Below are positions 37,700 to 49,142 of a DNA stretch of 64,000 nucleotides, piece after piece (the stretch's first letter is position 1; each line of letters begins with the position of its first letter). The stretch comes from Tanypteryx hageni. Taxonomy: Eukaryota > Arthropoda > Insecta > Odonata > Petaluridae. The stretch lies in the NCBI GenBank assembly GCA_028673005.1, contig CM054113.1:204777504-204841503 (forward strand). The letters run 5' to 3'. Below the pieces are notes generated by a model, which searched no databases, was not told the origin of the DNA, and saw only the letters and a program-made list of their open reading frames with translations. The translations under genes were made by a program, and so were the position numbers.

Positions 37700-39690
37700 G
37701 TCAGATGCGGGTGTTTTAGATAGCTGTCCGAGCACGATCGAAATCTTTTCGGTTTTGCAACGTAGAGTTCCTCTCAGGTTTGTGATTGAGTCCATTGGGA
37801 TTTAGTAACTTGGAAACCGGGAGCCGCATCGGTCGAGGTGAGAACAATAGTACTTCGGAGGCGCTTAGACATAGAATAAATTCGCTATCAATTTGTTGCG
37901 CAATTTTTGTCTTGGTCTGCTTGGTTTTGCGTCGTGGGACGTCGCGTGAACCTCTAGGAAAGGAGGGTTTGTTTTTCAGTTATCCACCCAAATATTAGCA
38001 TCGATAAAGCAATTCGCAATGTTATGCAGCCAATGAATTTTATCGATTTTATTTAGAACGGGTACTACTATTTGTTTCATCGGAGGTTTTACGATCAAAA
38101 TATCAGAACAGCGTAAGATAGTACTTTTGAAAAAGGGAGGCTAAAATATTTTCTTTTCCACATTTATGACCTAGCTGAAGTTTCAATTTTACAGTGTGAT
38201 GTACCAGTAATTTTTCAGTGGTAAAGTGTAATAACTAATCAGCTGAAAATGTAGATAAACAAAAAAATTAAGTTTGATTGTTAAAGTGGCGTGTTATTCA
38301 TTATTCCGCGGCTCAGGTGGAGCTTGAGGATGAAATTTATTCCGATTCATATTTTGGTGATTGTGTTGGAATGAAGCAAAATAATAAATTATATATATAT
38401 ATACACAAACAAACAAACACACACACACATATAAACACAATTATATATAGGTGAGGGCGAAGACTACAGCACTAGAAAGATAAGAACGAAAGGAATATCG
38501 TGGCTCAGATTGATTGTAATTAACTATAAAACGGGACGAACAGGAGGAGAATAGTTGGAGAAAACTAGTTGAAGAAGAAAAATAGGAAGTAGAAGGAAAA
38601 GAAACGCGAATAGAATAGAGAATTAAAGACTAGAAGGAGATGGAAGAAGAGAAAAGAGAAAATGGAAATAAATGGTGGCAAATGAGAAAAACGAGGTGAT
38701 GAAATAGATAAAGATAGACGGGAAAGGGGAGGGAAACAAAAAGGAGATAAAGAATGAGAGAAGACGTGGAGGAGAAAAAATGAGCGAGTGAAGAGATGAA
38801 GAAGGCAAAGAGAGAATGCAGAAAAAGTGCGGGATCAAAAAATTCACGCATTACACGTATTAGAGGTCTTTCTTTCTGTAGGTTTAACAGTCGAAATATC
38901 AATGTTGGTTTCCAATAAGGTGCCAGCCATGATAAAAACATGCCGTCATTTGATCGATTTCTTAAAAGTTTCTATCTACTAAATTTGATGAATTTCTACA
39001 GAACGTTTTAGGAGTTGAAATATCAAATTTCGTTTCCGGTAATTCGGTAGCCCTTATCAGGTAATAGGTCCCCGTAATGGCATCCTTTATCGTATTTCAA
39101 TCAATTATTCAAGTACAGCTCGCTAAAATACATGCTAAAGAGATATGCAAATAGAAATGTTGTTATCGGAATCGTCTTGAAAACGGAGTATTCTATCAAA
39201 ACGTTTACATTGAAATAAAATGTTTATTTTTTTTATCTCGACAAAATAAGTAAGTAAATAATTTTCACAGATCTTATGAATATTTTTACTCGTTCACTCG
39301 AAAATGTTTTCGTTTACAGCCAAGTGGTAGCCCTGAATGAAAGATTCGATCCAAGTTTCGTCTTCTGCTTTGACATCAGTCTTAAATACCAAATGCCGTT
39401 CAAATACGATTTAAAGCGTCTGATAAATGCGAACAACGCACGGAAAAACAGGCAATGCGGTAGGTACTTTTTTCTATCTAGAAATGCGTCCAAAAATCAG
39501 ATGGGTAGATGAAGACAGAGAGAGAGACGCGGAAAATATATCTATAAAAGAACGTTAGTTCGATAAAAAAATTCTGGCGAGATAAGAAAAGATTTTTGGA
39601 AAATGAGGATAAAGAATTAACGAATAAACGACGGTGGATGAGAACGAAGGAACAGGAGAGGAGGTACAAAAACGAGCAAGCGAAGAAAGA
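37700..39690. other. non-coding, no established gene
   Basis: AT-rich, with a purine-rich block at 38.55-38.83 kb. A splice-site-bounded open segment at 39320-39459 is noted under findings. Confidence 0.45.
38386..38450. repeat. (AT)n(CA)n compound microsatellite, short
   Basis: TATATA run, then CAAA units, (CA)n and TATATA again. Confidence 0.85.
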
Positions 39691-40640
39691 TGGGAAAAGA
39701 GAGACTTGAGAGAGACAGACAGTGTTCGGAGGGAGGTAGTTGGTCTGTTGGAAAGATAGAGGGAGGTGACGGTGCAGGGGTGGCGACGGAGGGAGGGGGA
39801 GGAAGAGAAATGGGAGGGTGGAAGGGGGGTGGAAAGATGCTTTGTACAAATGCACCATCGTGCTGCCATCCCTACCCAACTTTTGAGCCCGGATTTAATA
39901 AGCTGTGCTCGCTGCCACTCCTTTTATACTCCCCTCATTCTCTCTCTCTCTCTCTCCCTCCTATTCCCTTTCACTTCCTCCCTTTCTGGCTTCCAACTTC
40001 TCTCTCTCTTTCCCACCCTTCCTTTCTCTTTATCCCCTCCCTCCCCCCTCTCTCTTTTCCCCCATACTCTTCACGCTGAGTCCCTCGTTTGCTAGTCCCC
40101 TCGGGGGAGGGGGAGAGGGGAAGGGAGAGAGGGAGGGAGGTAGAGGGAGAGAGGTAGAGGGAGAGAGGGAGGTAAAGGGAGGCACGATAGTTTCCCTGCT
40201 CACCAAAACCGGGAGACAGAGACAGGGAGGGAGTTTTGGAGGGATCATTATTTCGACGTGTGCGGAGTGGGAGAAAGGGAGGGAGGGAAGAAGAGAGTGG
40301 GAAAAGGGATGGATGAAAGGGAGAGAGAGGGTATAGGGAAAGGTAAATAGAGATAGAGGACATGAGGAGGAGATTAAGATGACGAGATGGAGAAAGGAGG
40401 AATAAAAAGGCTATAGGTACAGTTAGGGATAGAAAGGAGAAGAGGGAAATATAGAGAAGAAAATAGGGAAAGTGGGAATTAATGAGATATAGAGGGAAAT
40501 ATCGAGAGATAGAGAGAGAGAGAGAGACAGAAATTGGCAAAAGTTTAGAGAGTAGGAGAGAGAAAAAATGGAGAAAGAGAGAGAAGGTGGAAATAAACAA
40601 TAAAGAGAGAGATAGAGGGAGGAATGAACATAGGGGAGGG
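39690..40640. repeat. purine, pyrimidine, purine mosaic tract
   Basis: 39690-39835 is G/A-rich, 39925-40085 C/T-rich with (CT)n at about 39938-39956, and 40098-40640 G/A-rich with (GA)n near 40508-40530. The pyrimidine-to-purine switch is centred on a CCCCTCGGGGGAGGGG palindrome-like core near 40097-40112. The long minus-strand frame of 289 residues here is low-complexity Ser/Leu/Pro and is not a gene. Confidence 0.8.
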
Positions 40641-41180
40641 TGGAGAGGAGGTGGTGGTGGAGCATCTTTGGGTGCGGCATTCGCGCGCGGCGCCGTCCCG
40701 AAATCCGAAAAAAAAAAGTTTGAATTTGGAGGAAATTCCTCCGCGTACTTGAATAATGAACGTGCGAGGGAGGGAGGGGGATGGAGGTAAAAGAATGATG
40801 GGGAGAGGGGGGGGAAATAAGGCGCCGAGGAATTTTCCAAGATTCCTTCCTCCGTGCAGAAAAAAGAGAGTCATTTCGTTCGGCAAACATGCTGTAGAGA
40901 GGGAGAAAAAGAGAGGACGTTTTGCTCTCTTCGTATTCCGCGCTTTGATCTCGAGTACGGCGGAAGGTTGCGGTTGCAAAGAGGGCGCGGAATTCGAAAT
41001 TTTTTCATTGATATTGCCTTTTTTATTCTCTCTCTCTCTTTCCCCCGCCTACCTTTCCGCGTTGTTTTAATTTACACTTTCTGCATTCGCGCAAAAGCGG
41101 GGGATGACGCGTGGGTAAGGCTGAAAGGATTTTTTTTAGTCTCCTTTACGCGTATTTTTGTTCGTTGGGAAACTGCTCGG
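40640..41180. other. GC-richer flank, no gene established
   Basis: Mixed and CpG-containing (for example GCGCGCGGCGCC near 40682). Open frames on both strands overlap and show no clear protein features. Confidence 0.4.
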
Positions 41181-44100
41181 TGATTTTTCTCGGTTAACGA
41201 TTTCGATTTTTAAAAACGTATTTAAAAAAATGCGAGATGTCTCGCATTAAGGAAATTAAATTCGCTTAAGGGTGCATTCATTCGCTTTGGAATATTATAT
41301 TGTACCAATAATATGGAGTTGTTATGAGTGTTGTATTAATTTCCCATTGAAATACGTTTGGCATTATCAAAAGTAGGTAGAAAGTCAGCGGAGGGTTTAA
41401 ATCGTCTATTCATATGTCAGTTTTTTAGGTGATTATTGAATTAAATATATTCATGCTTAAAATTTAATGAAACGATTTCTCCTGGGTGACTTTTGCCTTT
41501 TAATTTAATGGCGATCCTATGAAAGCAATAGGCATTCTATATATGCTTTCGCTTAAATCTCGAAAGTTATTAATTTATTCAATCAAGCTTAAACAAAAAC
41601 AAAAGGTTTATTAAAATATTAAAAAACTATCTATATTAAATATCACAGAATGCGTCTTCATCAAAGCTTCGTGGGCCGGATGCAGGGCTATCGGTTGAAC
41701 GCCCTTGCCTTAAGTGACACAAAGGCCCCAAGTCATTGGGCACAGAAGGCAGTTTCCGTCGACTGAAGCGATGGGAAAGGAAGCCACAGCTTTTTTGCTT
41801 CGAAAAACTTGGCGATGTGCAATTAACCTAAAATTCATGGACTATTGGCCGGTTTTTAACGATACAGGTAATCGTAACTTTGTATGTACACCTCTAGCGG
41901 TGCGAGAAAATTGCAAGAAACTTTGGAAGGTCGATGCTGCCTGTGCAGTTGGACAAAAAATAAATCTCTTCACGTGTATTTTAATAGAGTATTTTATATC
42001 TTCGTCCAGATTTTTCTTCCACTGTTACAGATTTTGCCTCTCACGATTCAGTTTATTAACGCTGAAAAATGTAGCTAAAATCGACACGTCTCTAGGTCTG
42101 CTGTTTGATGATACTGTCGAGACCAAAATTCAGCTAATAGACATACATTTATAGTTACTAGTGGTACCCGCAAAAACTTTCGCGAAGTAAGTAAGAAATC
42201 TGCATGTTTAAAAGTAATAATAGCCCATTTCTCCTTATAAAATTAGACAGCTGCCATTTTGAATTTCATGTTCGTTTTTATAATTTATATGCATATTTTA
42301 TTTTAATTGCTTCTCCCACACGAAAAAGGTAACATTCCCAGTATTGAAATAAAGAAAGATTTTTTCTTTTGGTCATTCGTTAAAAATGCCCACACGCAGT
42401 TTACTGAATAATAATAATCTGCAATTATTAAATTTGCAATCTATTAAGTTTGACATTGCTAAGACTATAATTTCAATGCTTCATAATAAGCGCGAATCAA
42501 ATAACGCAATTTTTTCGTCTATTTGAAGGCTTAATAGACATAAATTCAATGGGAGGCAACACCAGGAAAGAGCACAAAAAGCCATAAAAGTTCGAAAAGA
42601 AACGCCTGTTTCTGTCAAACTCTTCCGTGTAACATCTAAACAACGCAAGAATAAGATATTTTATAGTTTTATTCGTCGAGTAAAGCAAAAACGGAGACAT
42701 TCGGTCCATATTTATGTATTTTAATGAATGAAGGCAATAAACTTTGTACCTTGAAAAATCGATACTCCTTTGTAAAGTAGAAATTGATGGAATAATATGA
42801 TCTAAAGATCCTATGCAGATAGACATAAGCTGTAATTTTGGGAAATAATTTTGAGACGAATTTCTTTTTCCTGTTTCAAAATTATTTCCTTTGTAGACAT
42901 ATGGGAAAATATAATTGCCTCCTGGAGTCAAACCTGGGACACTTCCATAAACGAAAATAGTTTTCCTGGGGTCTCCTAGTTGGCAGAAACAAAATGACGT
43001 TTACAGCATTTCTCTATGACAAACTCTTCAAGAGATGAAAGGGGGAACGGACGAACAGATTTGAGTAATTATATATAAAGAAGATATATAAAGAAGGTAC
43101 TGTTTGTTGATCCTGATGTGAGTGATCCCGTAGGAGGTTGCTCACTTCCTCTTCCGATGATGGATCGGAAGAGAAAAACTGAAAAAGTGATTTCTATGTC
43201 GATCAAAATATCTTAAAGTGCAAAATTTTCGTATGACATAGCTATATGACTTTACTTTTTAAACAATAAGCCTTGGAATATTTTTGAAGAAGGATTCATA
43301 GAAGACAAAGATAGCACTCAACGAATGAACGATTTTTAAAAAGCATTATGTGCGCTTTTTCAAGCCATTTGATAAACATTACATGTTATATTTTTATAAC
43401 TGTACGTCTTAATCGTCAAAATTTTACCGGCCCAATTTAAAAATATGAATATAAACTATGTCTATTTCAGTTAACGTTCTCTTCTTATCACTTACGAGGA
43501 CAACGGCACTTGTATCATACAATGATTAGGATGTTATATATTTGAAAGAAAGACCGCAATCACTTATTCAGAAGGAAACATGTTTACTAATGTTGTATGC
43601 ATGGCTTCTGTGTTCACCTCTAGCCCCTTCAAATCTTAATTTCCTTTACACGAGTTTTACTCGTGATACTCTCAAAGATTAGTCTCTCGCTTTTACGCGA
43701 TTTCTCAAACCGGAGCCCAGGTGTTGTGATCACCGACGCAATTCCGTTAACCCTGATTCATTCGGTAAAAAACCACCGCGACCGTTATTATAAGTGCAGG
43801 AAGCGAACCAGTTGCTGCGAAGCAACGCCTGCAGAACATCGAGTAAATGTATTACGTACATCGATAACCGAAGCGATGTCGCAGGCAGAATATAGGATCA
43901 CTGGAGAAGATCTTTCGATGCTGAATGTTCTTTAAGACCTGATGGGAGTACGTTTCTCAATGTCAAGCCCTAATACTCAAATACCTCCGTGGGCATAAGC
44001 TTGACGCTACGTTACGATAACGTTTATCTATTTGAACTGCTTCGTTTCTGTTACTTTATTGTTAATGAGCAAATATGTCATTCAAAGTGGATGATCAAAA

Positions 44101-44865
44101 TTATGACAAAATCCTTATTTCCTAAAAATAATTCCGTATTTACACTAATTTTAGGCTATTGATGTTGCTGTATTCGCCAAACTCCCTGTTGGATTGGTTT
44201 CCAAAATATGTGAACCGATGACAAACGCGACGTCATCGGAAACTTGTTATGACCCACGGATAAGAAACAGCTCCGACTGATTCGAGAGTCCACGAAATTA
44301 GATCATCTCACGAAAATTTCCCTAATACCTTCACAGGTGAAGTCGATTTTAAACGCCAAGTAAATGTGGCTCAAAGACGAAATCTATAAAAAAACATCTC
44401 AGAGAAAGCCTTTTCCCAACAAACTCAATGAAATTTCGACGAGATTAGAGAAAATGCCGTTAGGCCATATCGCCCGCTTCCCGTATGCCATTAAAGGAGT
44501 TAACAGGTTAGATTTTTCAGGCAGCTAACCTTCATGCTTCACGCCATGGTTAGAATCTTGGTTGAATCTCCACAAATTGGCACAGTTAAGCTCGACTTAA
44601 TCTAGTAAAAAATGTCGTAGTTTAACCCTAAATTCGGGCGACTGTGGAGAAAAAAACCAAGAAATGGCGTGTTCTGATGACGAATGGCCAGGGCAGCATA
44701 TTATTTTTAGCGTTTTTGTCGTTTTTAAGAAAAGAGTTTGTAACTTGGTTATGATTTTACAGAACTGATTAGGAAATTAATGAGACAAATATTTTAGAGC
44801 CACATTCAACAAAAATTACCGGGATGATACTGTCACGCAGTGACTTCAATTCAAAAACCTTTTCA
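41181..44865. other. non-coding, AT-rich
   Basis: No gene established. The 146-residue frame at 41714-42154 and the 90-residue frame at 43663-43935 have no family I recognise and lack convincing splice or promoter context. Confidence 0.45.
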
Positions 44866-44869
44866 GATT

Positions 44870-44940
44870 ACATCACCTACTGATGACGAGAGCTTGGCTT
44901 TTGAAACATATTTTATATATACGTGCTTATATATATGAGA
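44870..44940 (+). ncRNA. hammerhead-ribozyme-like core
   Basis: CTGATGA at 44880-44886, a stem CGAGAGC/GCTTTTG with two G-T wobbles and loop TTG, then GAAAC at 44903-44907: both canonical hammerhead motifs are intact. The register of stem II relative to GAAA is imperfect. An AT-rich ATATATA stretch follows. The family resemblance is to Penelope-type hammerheads; no reverse transcriptase lies nearby. Confidence 0.45.
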
Positions 44941-45290
44941 GAAAGGCTACGGGGTAAATTGAAAATTTTCAATTTTAAATTACGTTTTTTATAAATTATT
45001 GTCGCCGTAGCCTCCACTCCTTATTAACATTTCAAATAGAGGGAATAGTTAAGAAAACACGGCTTCCTAAAAAGTCTTTCGGGACACCGGAACGTCTAGT
45101 CAACTTGCCCAAAATCAAATAAAACTGAACTGTCGAATTTGATTTGCACGATGCCAGGTGTAAGGAACTGAGTGCGTTGTTTAAATAAAATGTAGTTTTT
45201 TTCTGTCGATACTACGTACCTACAGTGTTACGTTGTCACTTAAACGGTGAGTTCGGTTATATGGTTGTTCTTCCTTTCTCATCCCCATAT

Positions 45291-45365
45291 CAGTGGTTCC
45301 CAAACTCTTCGTAGGCGCGGCACCCAATCAAAGATAAACAGAATAGCGCGGAATTCCATCCTCTG
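45291..45365 (+). mobile_element. hAT element end (one terminus only)
   Basis: CAGTGGTTCCCAAACTCTTC, then GGCGCGGCACCC, is a typical hAT terminus. I found no matching inverted end or 8-bp duplication downstream, so the element is truncated or too decayed to delimit. Confidence 0.55.
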
Positions 45366-45839
45366 AACGAGTTTATTTTTTACACGCGGATATTACAACC
45401 TTTGGACGCATCCATTTGTTGGTATCACAACACGATCAATTCATTAAAGAAGAAATTATAGCACTAGTTACCTATCAACGCATACAAATCGTTGATTTAT
45501 TTACTAAACAAAGTTTTATCTGCACCTCGTTTAGCAACCACTGCCATGTATTCTACATTTAACTTAAAATTATCCGCTCTACTGACTGCATATTATGTCA
45601 GTATTATCATATTTTGTTGTTTGTAGCAATCGTCAAACGGTTCATTTGAATGGAAATTTAAAAAAACCACGTACTGCATCGCTTTTCAAAGGGTTATACC
45701 GCGGGAGGTCTTACAAAGCTGGCCTACGCTCCTACCCCGAAATCCGCGGTTTAACCGGATAGCACAGTGCTTTTCGTTTTAGGCCCGCTATGCATTGGGT
45801 GTGCAAAATTTATGAAGGAGGGAATGAAAAGGAAGAAGG

Positions 45840-46720
45840 ACTAATGCCGCGCCTCGCGCGTTCTCACTCGGATTTCCTCACTTTGAGGTTGAGGATTACG
45901 AGAGACTTTCGTATTTAACGAGTCAGGCGTCTCCGTTGGCGACGTCGGACATGGTGGGAGATGAGAAAGACGAGGATCGACGTGTCAGCTGATCGATGCA
46001 ACGCCGCGGCCGAATTTTCGAGAAGAGAGAGAGAGAGATAGCCCGGAATGATTGATGAGCGCTAAGAAGCGACGTCCTCGCGTGACGTTAGAATAACGCG
46101 AATTTTTTTTCTCTCGGAAAACGAGATTTTTGCGTCTTCTTCTTCCGTTCCGGTTACTTGCGACGGGAACCGTTGCGATGTTCGTGAGAAAGGAAAAACG
46201 GTTTCTCACGTTTCGTGAACGTGCACGTTTAACTCGAGAATAAGGCCGCCGTCTTGGGATTTAAAAAAAAACTAATTTGTGTAAATGCATTATTGTGTTG
46301 TCATCCCCCTCCTCTAGTTACCGGCGAAGGACTTTCATTGTCTCTAAAACGCGACCGAGTTTCCTCCGCCTTTTATTTCATTGCGATCCGGGTAATATCG
46401 CCGACGTGCACCAGATACCCTCCGGGTGTTACATAACAGTTTTACTGTAACGGTGTCACCTTGGTGATCGGGCCGGGTCCGACTCAGAGCGCAATAACAC
46501 TTTAATGGAGCATTGTGGCAGAAAATATCCAAGGTTATCCGTGTTTCGCGCCGCAACGTATAACATCTAGCAAAAAATGTTCTTATTTTACTTTTTCTTC
46601 GCTCCTCGTAAAATTCTCAGTTTTGCTCGCCAATCGCGAACATAAATCGATTTATCTGCTTCCGTCGTTACGGTTTATGCAGGTCGTTCGTTTCGAATTC
46701 CTTCGTGGATTTTTACGATG
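45840..46720. promoter_or_regulatory. CpG-rich island, possible promoter
   Basis: It stands out from its surroundings by frequent CpG and GC content, for example GCCGCGGCCG near 46004, and a short (GA)n run at 46021-46038. The text is not simple repeat. Such islands commonly mark gene 5' ends, but no exon with convincing splice sites could be picked on either strand. Confidence 0.35.
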
Positions 46721-47700
46721 AGGACAGAAACGTAACTTTTCGCACGCTCACTAATGCGAAAAACAAAAGGTAGGAAAGGGAAGAAACGCGTCATAGGATC
46801 TTTTATATTTTAGAGCGATGAGGAAAATTTGGCTCGGAGTTCTCTTCCCGGACGTAGCGCTTTGCTGCAATTGCGAACACTCCTTGCAACATGCCGGTCA
46901 AAAATTTTAAATCAGCTTAGTTTTGAGTGTAACATTGTTCCCGTCCAATTTCAAAAATCTATTTCTTACCATGACTTTGTTGGCCAATCTAACCAATCAA
47001 ATCATTTTTCCTACGCGTGTCGAATATATATCCATTCAGTTGAAACAACGAGGAATTTAAAACAGTTATCCACACTAACATAAACAACGCGAAAGCAAAT
47101 CTTATAACGGTGCATACAACACGACACACCTGAAAATGAAATTGAGCAAACTTTTCCAACCATGTATTCGAAAAATTACTTATTGGGGTGCGCAACATTT
47201 TTTTAATCTTTCGTGACAACTTGCTCTTAAATTTACATTCTTTCTAATTCAGATAGACAAAAGGATTTAATAAAAAAGACTCATAGGAAGAGATGGATAG
47301 GAGTAAAGAGGGATATACTGGAAAGAGGATTGATTTTCGAGGAATCGAAGAAAGATTAAATGAAGACAGGAAAAAATAAAAAATAAACAAAATAAAATCG
47401 TCATGATACTGACCTTCAGATAGAAGAACAGCTACGGTGATAGAATAAAGCTAGGACATTAGCGGAAATGTAATTCCAAATATAATAATTGTAATGGGAA
47501 TATGCCGCACCCCTTGTTCCTGATATCCGAATGAATTTTCTGAAAGCAAATTGGAGCGTACCCATAACTATGAAAACCCTTCCTTTCTCAATCTGACACC
47601 ATTGTTTTGTACTTAGCTTAGTGTCCACCATCAAAAATCTACTAAGAAAATAATTATCCAATACTCGGTGTTAATAATATTATAATATAATAACATAATA
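46721..47700. other. non-coding, AT-rich
   Basis: Nothing recognised apart from an AT-rich ATAATA patch near 47672-47702. Confidence 0.45.
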
Positions 47701-47724
47701 TAAAAAATCCTATCTCTGACCAAA

Positions 47725-48395
47725 CAACCTGGGTTTCAGAGATGAGGTCCAGGGGTTCCACGAAAATGTGTACATATATAACAGAAAGGATGTGGTAATT
47801 GCCTTTATAGCATATGTCAACAGAAACCATTCATTTCTAATTCATATATGGTTTGTTATTGCAATTAGATGTTAACATGGGTTGATATAAATAAATTTAT
47901 ATAGTATCGCATACTGAAGACTTTTTGGATTTTGATGACCGTTGAAGTGCCCGTTGGGCACAGCTGTGTATGTTGCTGGGATAGACTTTCATTAGCGGAG
48001 GAAGTATGGCTCGGTGCCAACCCAAAGATTTCCAATTTTGACCTCCCCCCGCCGCCTTCCAATTCTTTGTTTTATCATTTAAAAGGAGTATTATATTGAT
48101 TATGGCACAAATAAATTTTGCCGCAACATTAAAAATTACTTGATTATATCTATTTAGTTATCTTCAACATTCTTCAACCTTTATATGGATCTTGATTGGA
48201 CGATGGAGTGTGGTAAATATAATGCATTTTTTATTTTATTTGGTACGAAATCAAACGTAAGAATATTAATTTATTAATTGTCAGTTTTGAACTTAAAAAT
48301 AATTTTTGTGTGAAGAGCATTGTGGGGTTCCGCGAAGCGGTGTCCAGTTTCTCAAGGGTTTCGTACCCCCAAAAAGGTTAAGAAGCTCTTGACGG
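47725..48395. mobile_element. probable decayed hAT-type element
   Basis: The right end on the complement reads AAGAGCTTCTTAACCTTTTT, then GGGGGTACGAAACCC and GAGAAACTGG, a common hAT terminus layout. The left side has CAACCTGGG and CCAGGGGTTCCACGAAAATG, typical subterminal hAT text. Exact left boundary and duplication were not found. Confidence 0.45.
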
Positions 48396-48429
48396 TTCTA
48401 GTAGGAAAAACCTAGCGTGGATTGTGCCT

Positions 48430-48855
48430 ATAATGCCCAACTATCCTCCCTCATCGGGTCAAAGGGATTGTATCCACCCACCTCCTCGAGGATCTGACTT
48501 CCATGACCCATTTCCGTTCCCACCCTCCTCCATCCACTCTCTCACCCACTCCTTGTTGTGTTGCCACGGAGACAACCGCGAGGCGTGGGTGGCGGAAAAA
48601 GAAGGCAACAGAACACGCTTGTCCCATTTGTACTCGTCATCTCCCCTTCTCTTCCAAACATATCTCCCCTCCTTTCAACCTCCCCCTCATTTTTACCTTG
48701 CATCCATTTAATCATTCTATCCTACTTTTTCGTTCGTATTTGTCGCTTCTCTTTACCCTTTCTCCGCTTTCTATCTCTCCTAACGTTCTTCGAAAATTCC
48801 TATACAATTTCCCACTCCCTTCTCTGTCCCCGTAATCCTCCTATCTCCCTATCCT
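48430..48855. repeat. C/T-rich segment
   Basis: Plus strand C/T-rich with mixed patches. Three overlapping open frames here are compositional shadows. Confidence 0.5.
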
Positions 48856-48861
48856 CTATTG

Positions 48862-49134
48862 CAGGGGTCCCCAAACTTTTTGAGAGGAGGGCCACATAGG
48901 AATATTGAAAGTGCTAGGCGGGCCGGATCGAAAAAAAGTTTCAAAATTTAAAATATTTGATTCTATAATTACCTAAGCATACATGCATATATAACTATAT
49001 TTAAACGTTAATAAGCGTAATAAAAAAATTTAATGCAAACAATGCGCCTGTTTTTAAATTGGAAACACTGATTTTATGATGTTTAATAAAATTTCCGCGG
49101 ATCCGGCCCGCGGGCCGTAGTTTGGGGACACCTG
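48862..49134. mobile_element. hAT-type MITE (273 bp)
   Basis: Left end CAGGGGTCCCCAAACTTTTT. The right end on the complement is CAGGTGTCCCCAAACTACGG, followed by CCGCGGGCCGG, matching the GGGCCGGAT of the left side. Flanks are CTCTATTG (48854-48861) and CTTTATTG (49135-49142), an 8-bp duplication with one change. Non-coding interior. Confidence 0.9.
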
Positions 49135-49142
49135 CTTTATTG

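Noticed and set aside
39971..40840. 289-residue minus-strand open frame, the longest in the window
   Set aside because: Ser/Leu/Pro low-complexity translation of a purine/pyrimidine tract, with competing open frames on the other strand.
41714..42154. 146-residue open frame
   Set aside because: Non-repetitive, but no family resemblance, promoter or splice support; AT-rich context makes chance likely.
46817..46911. Short ATG frame with a hydrophobic start near the CpG-rich island
   Set aside because: Ends after about 30 codons without a convincing donor.
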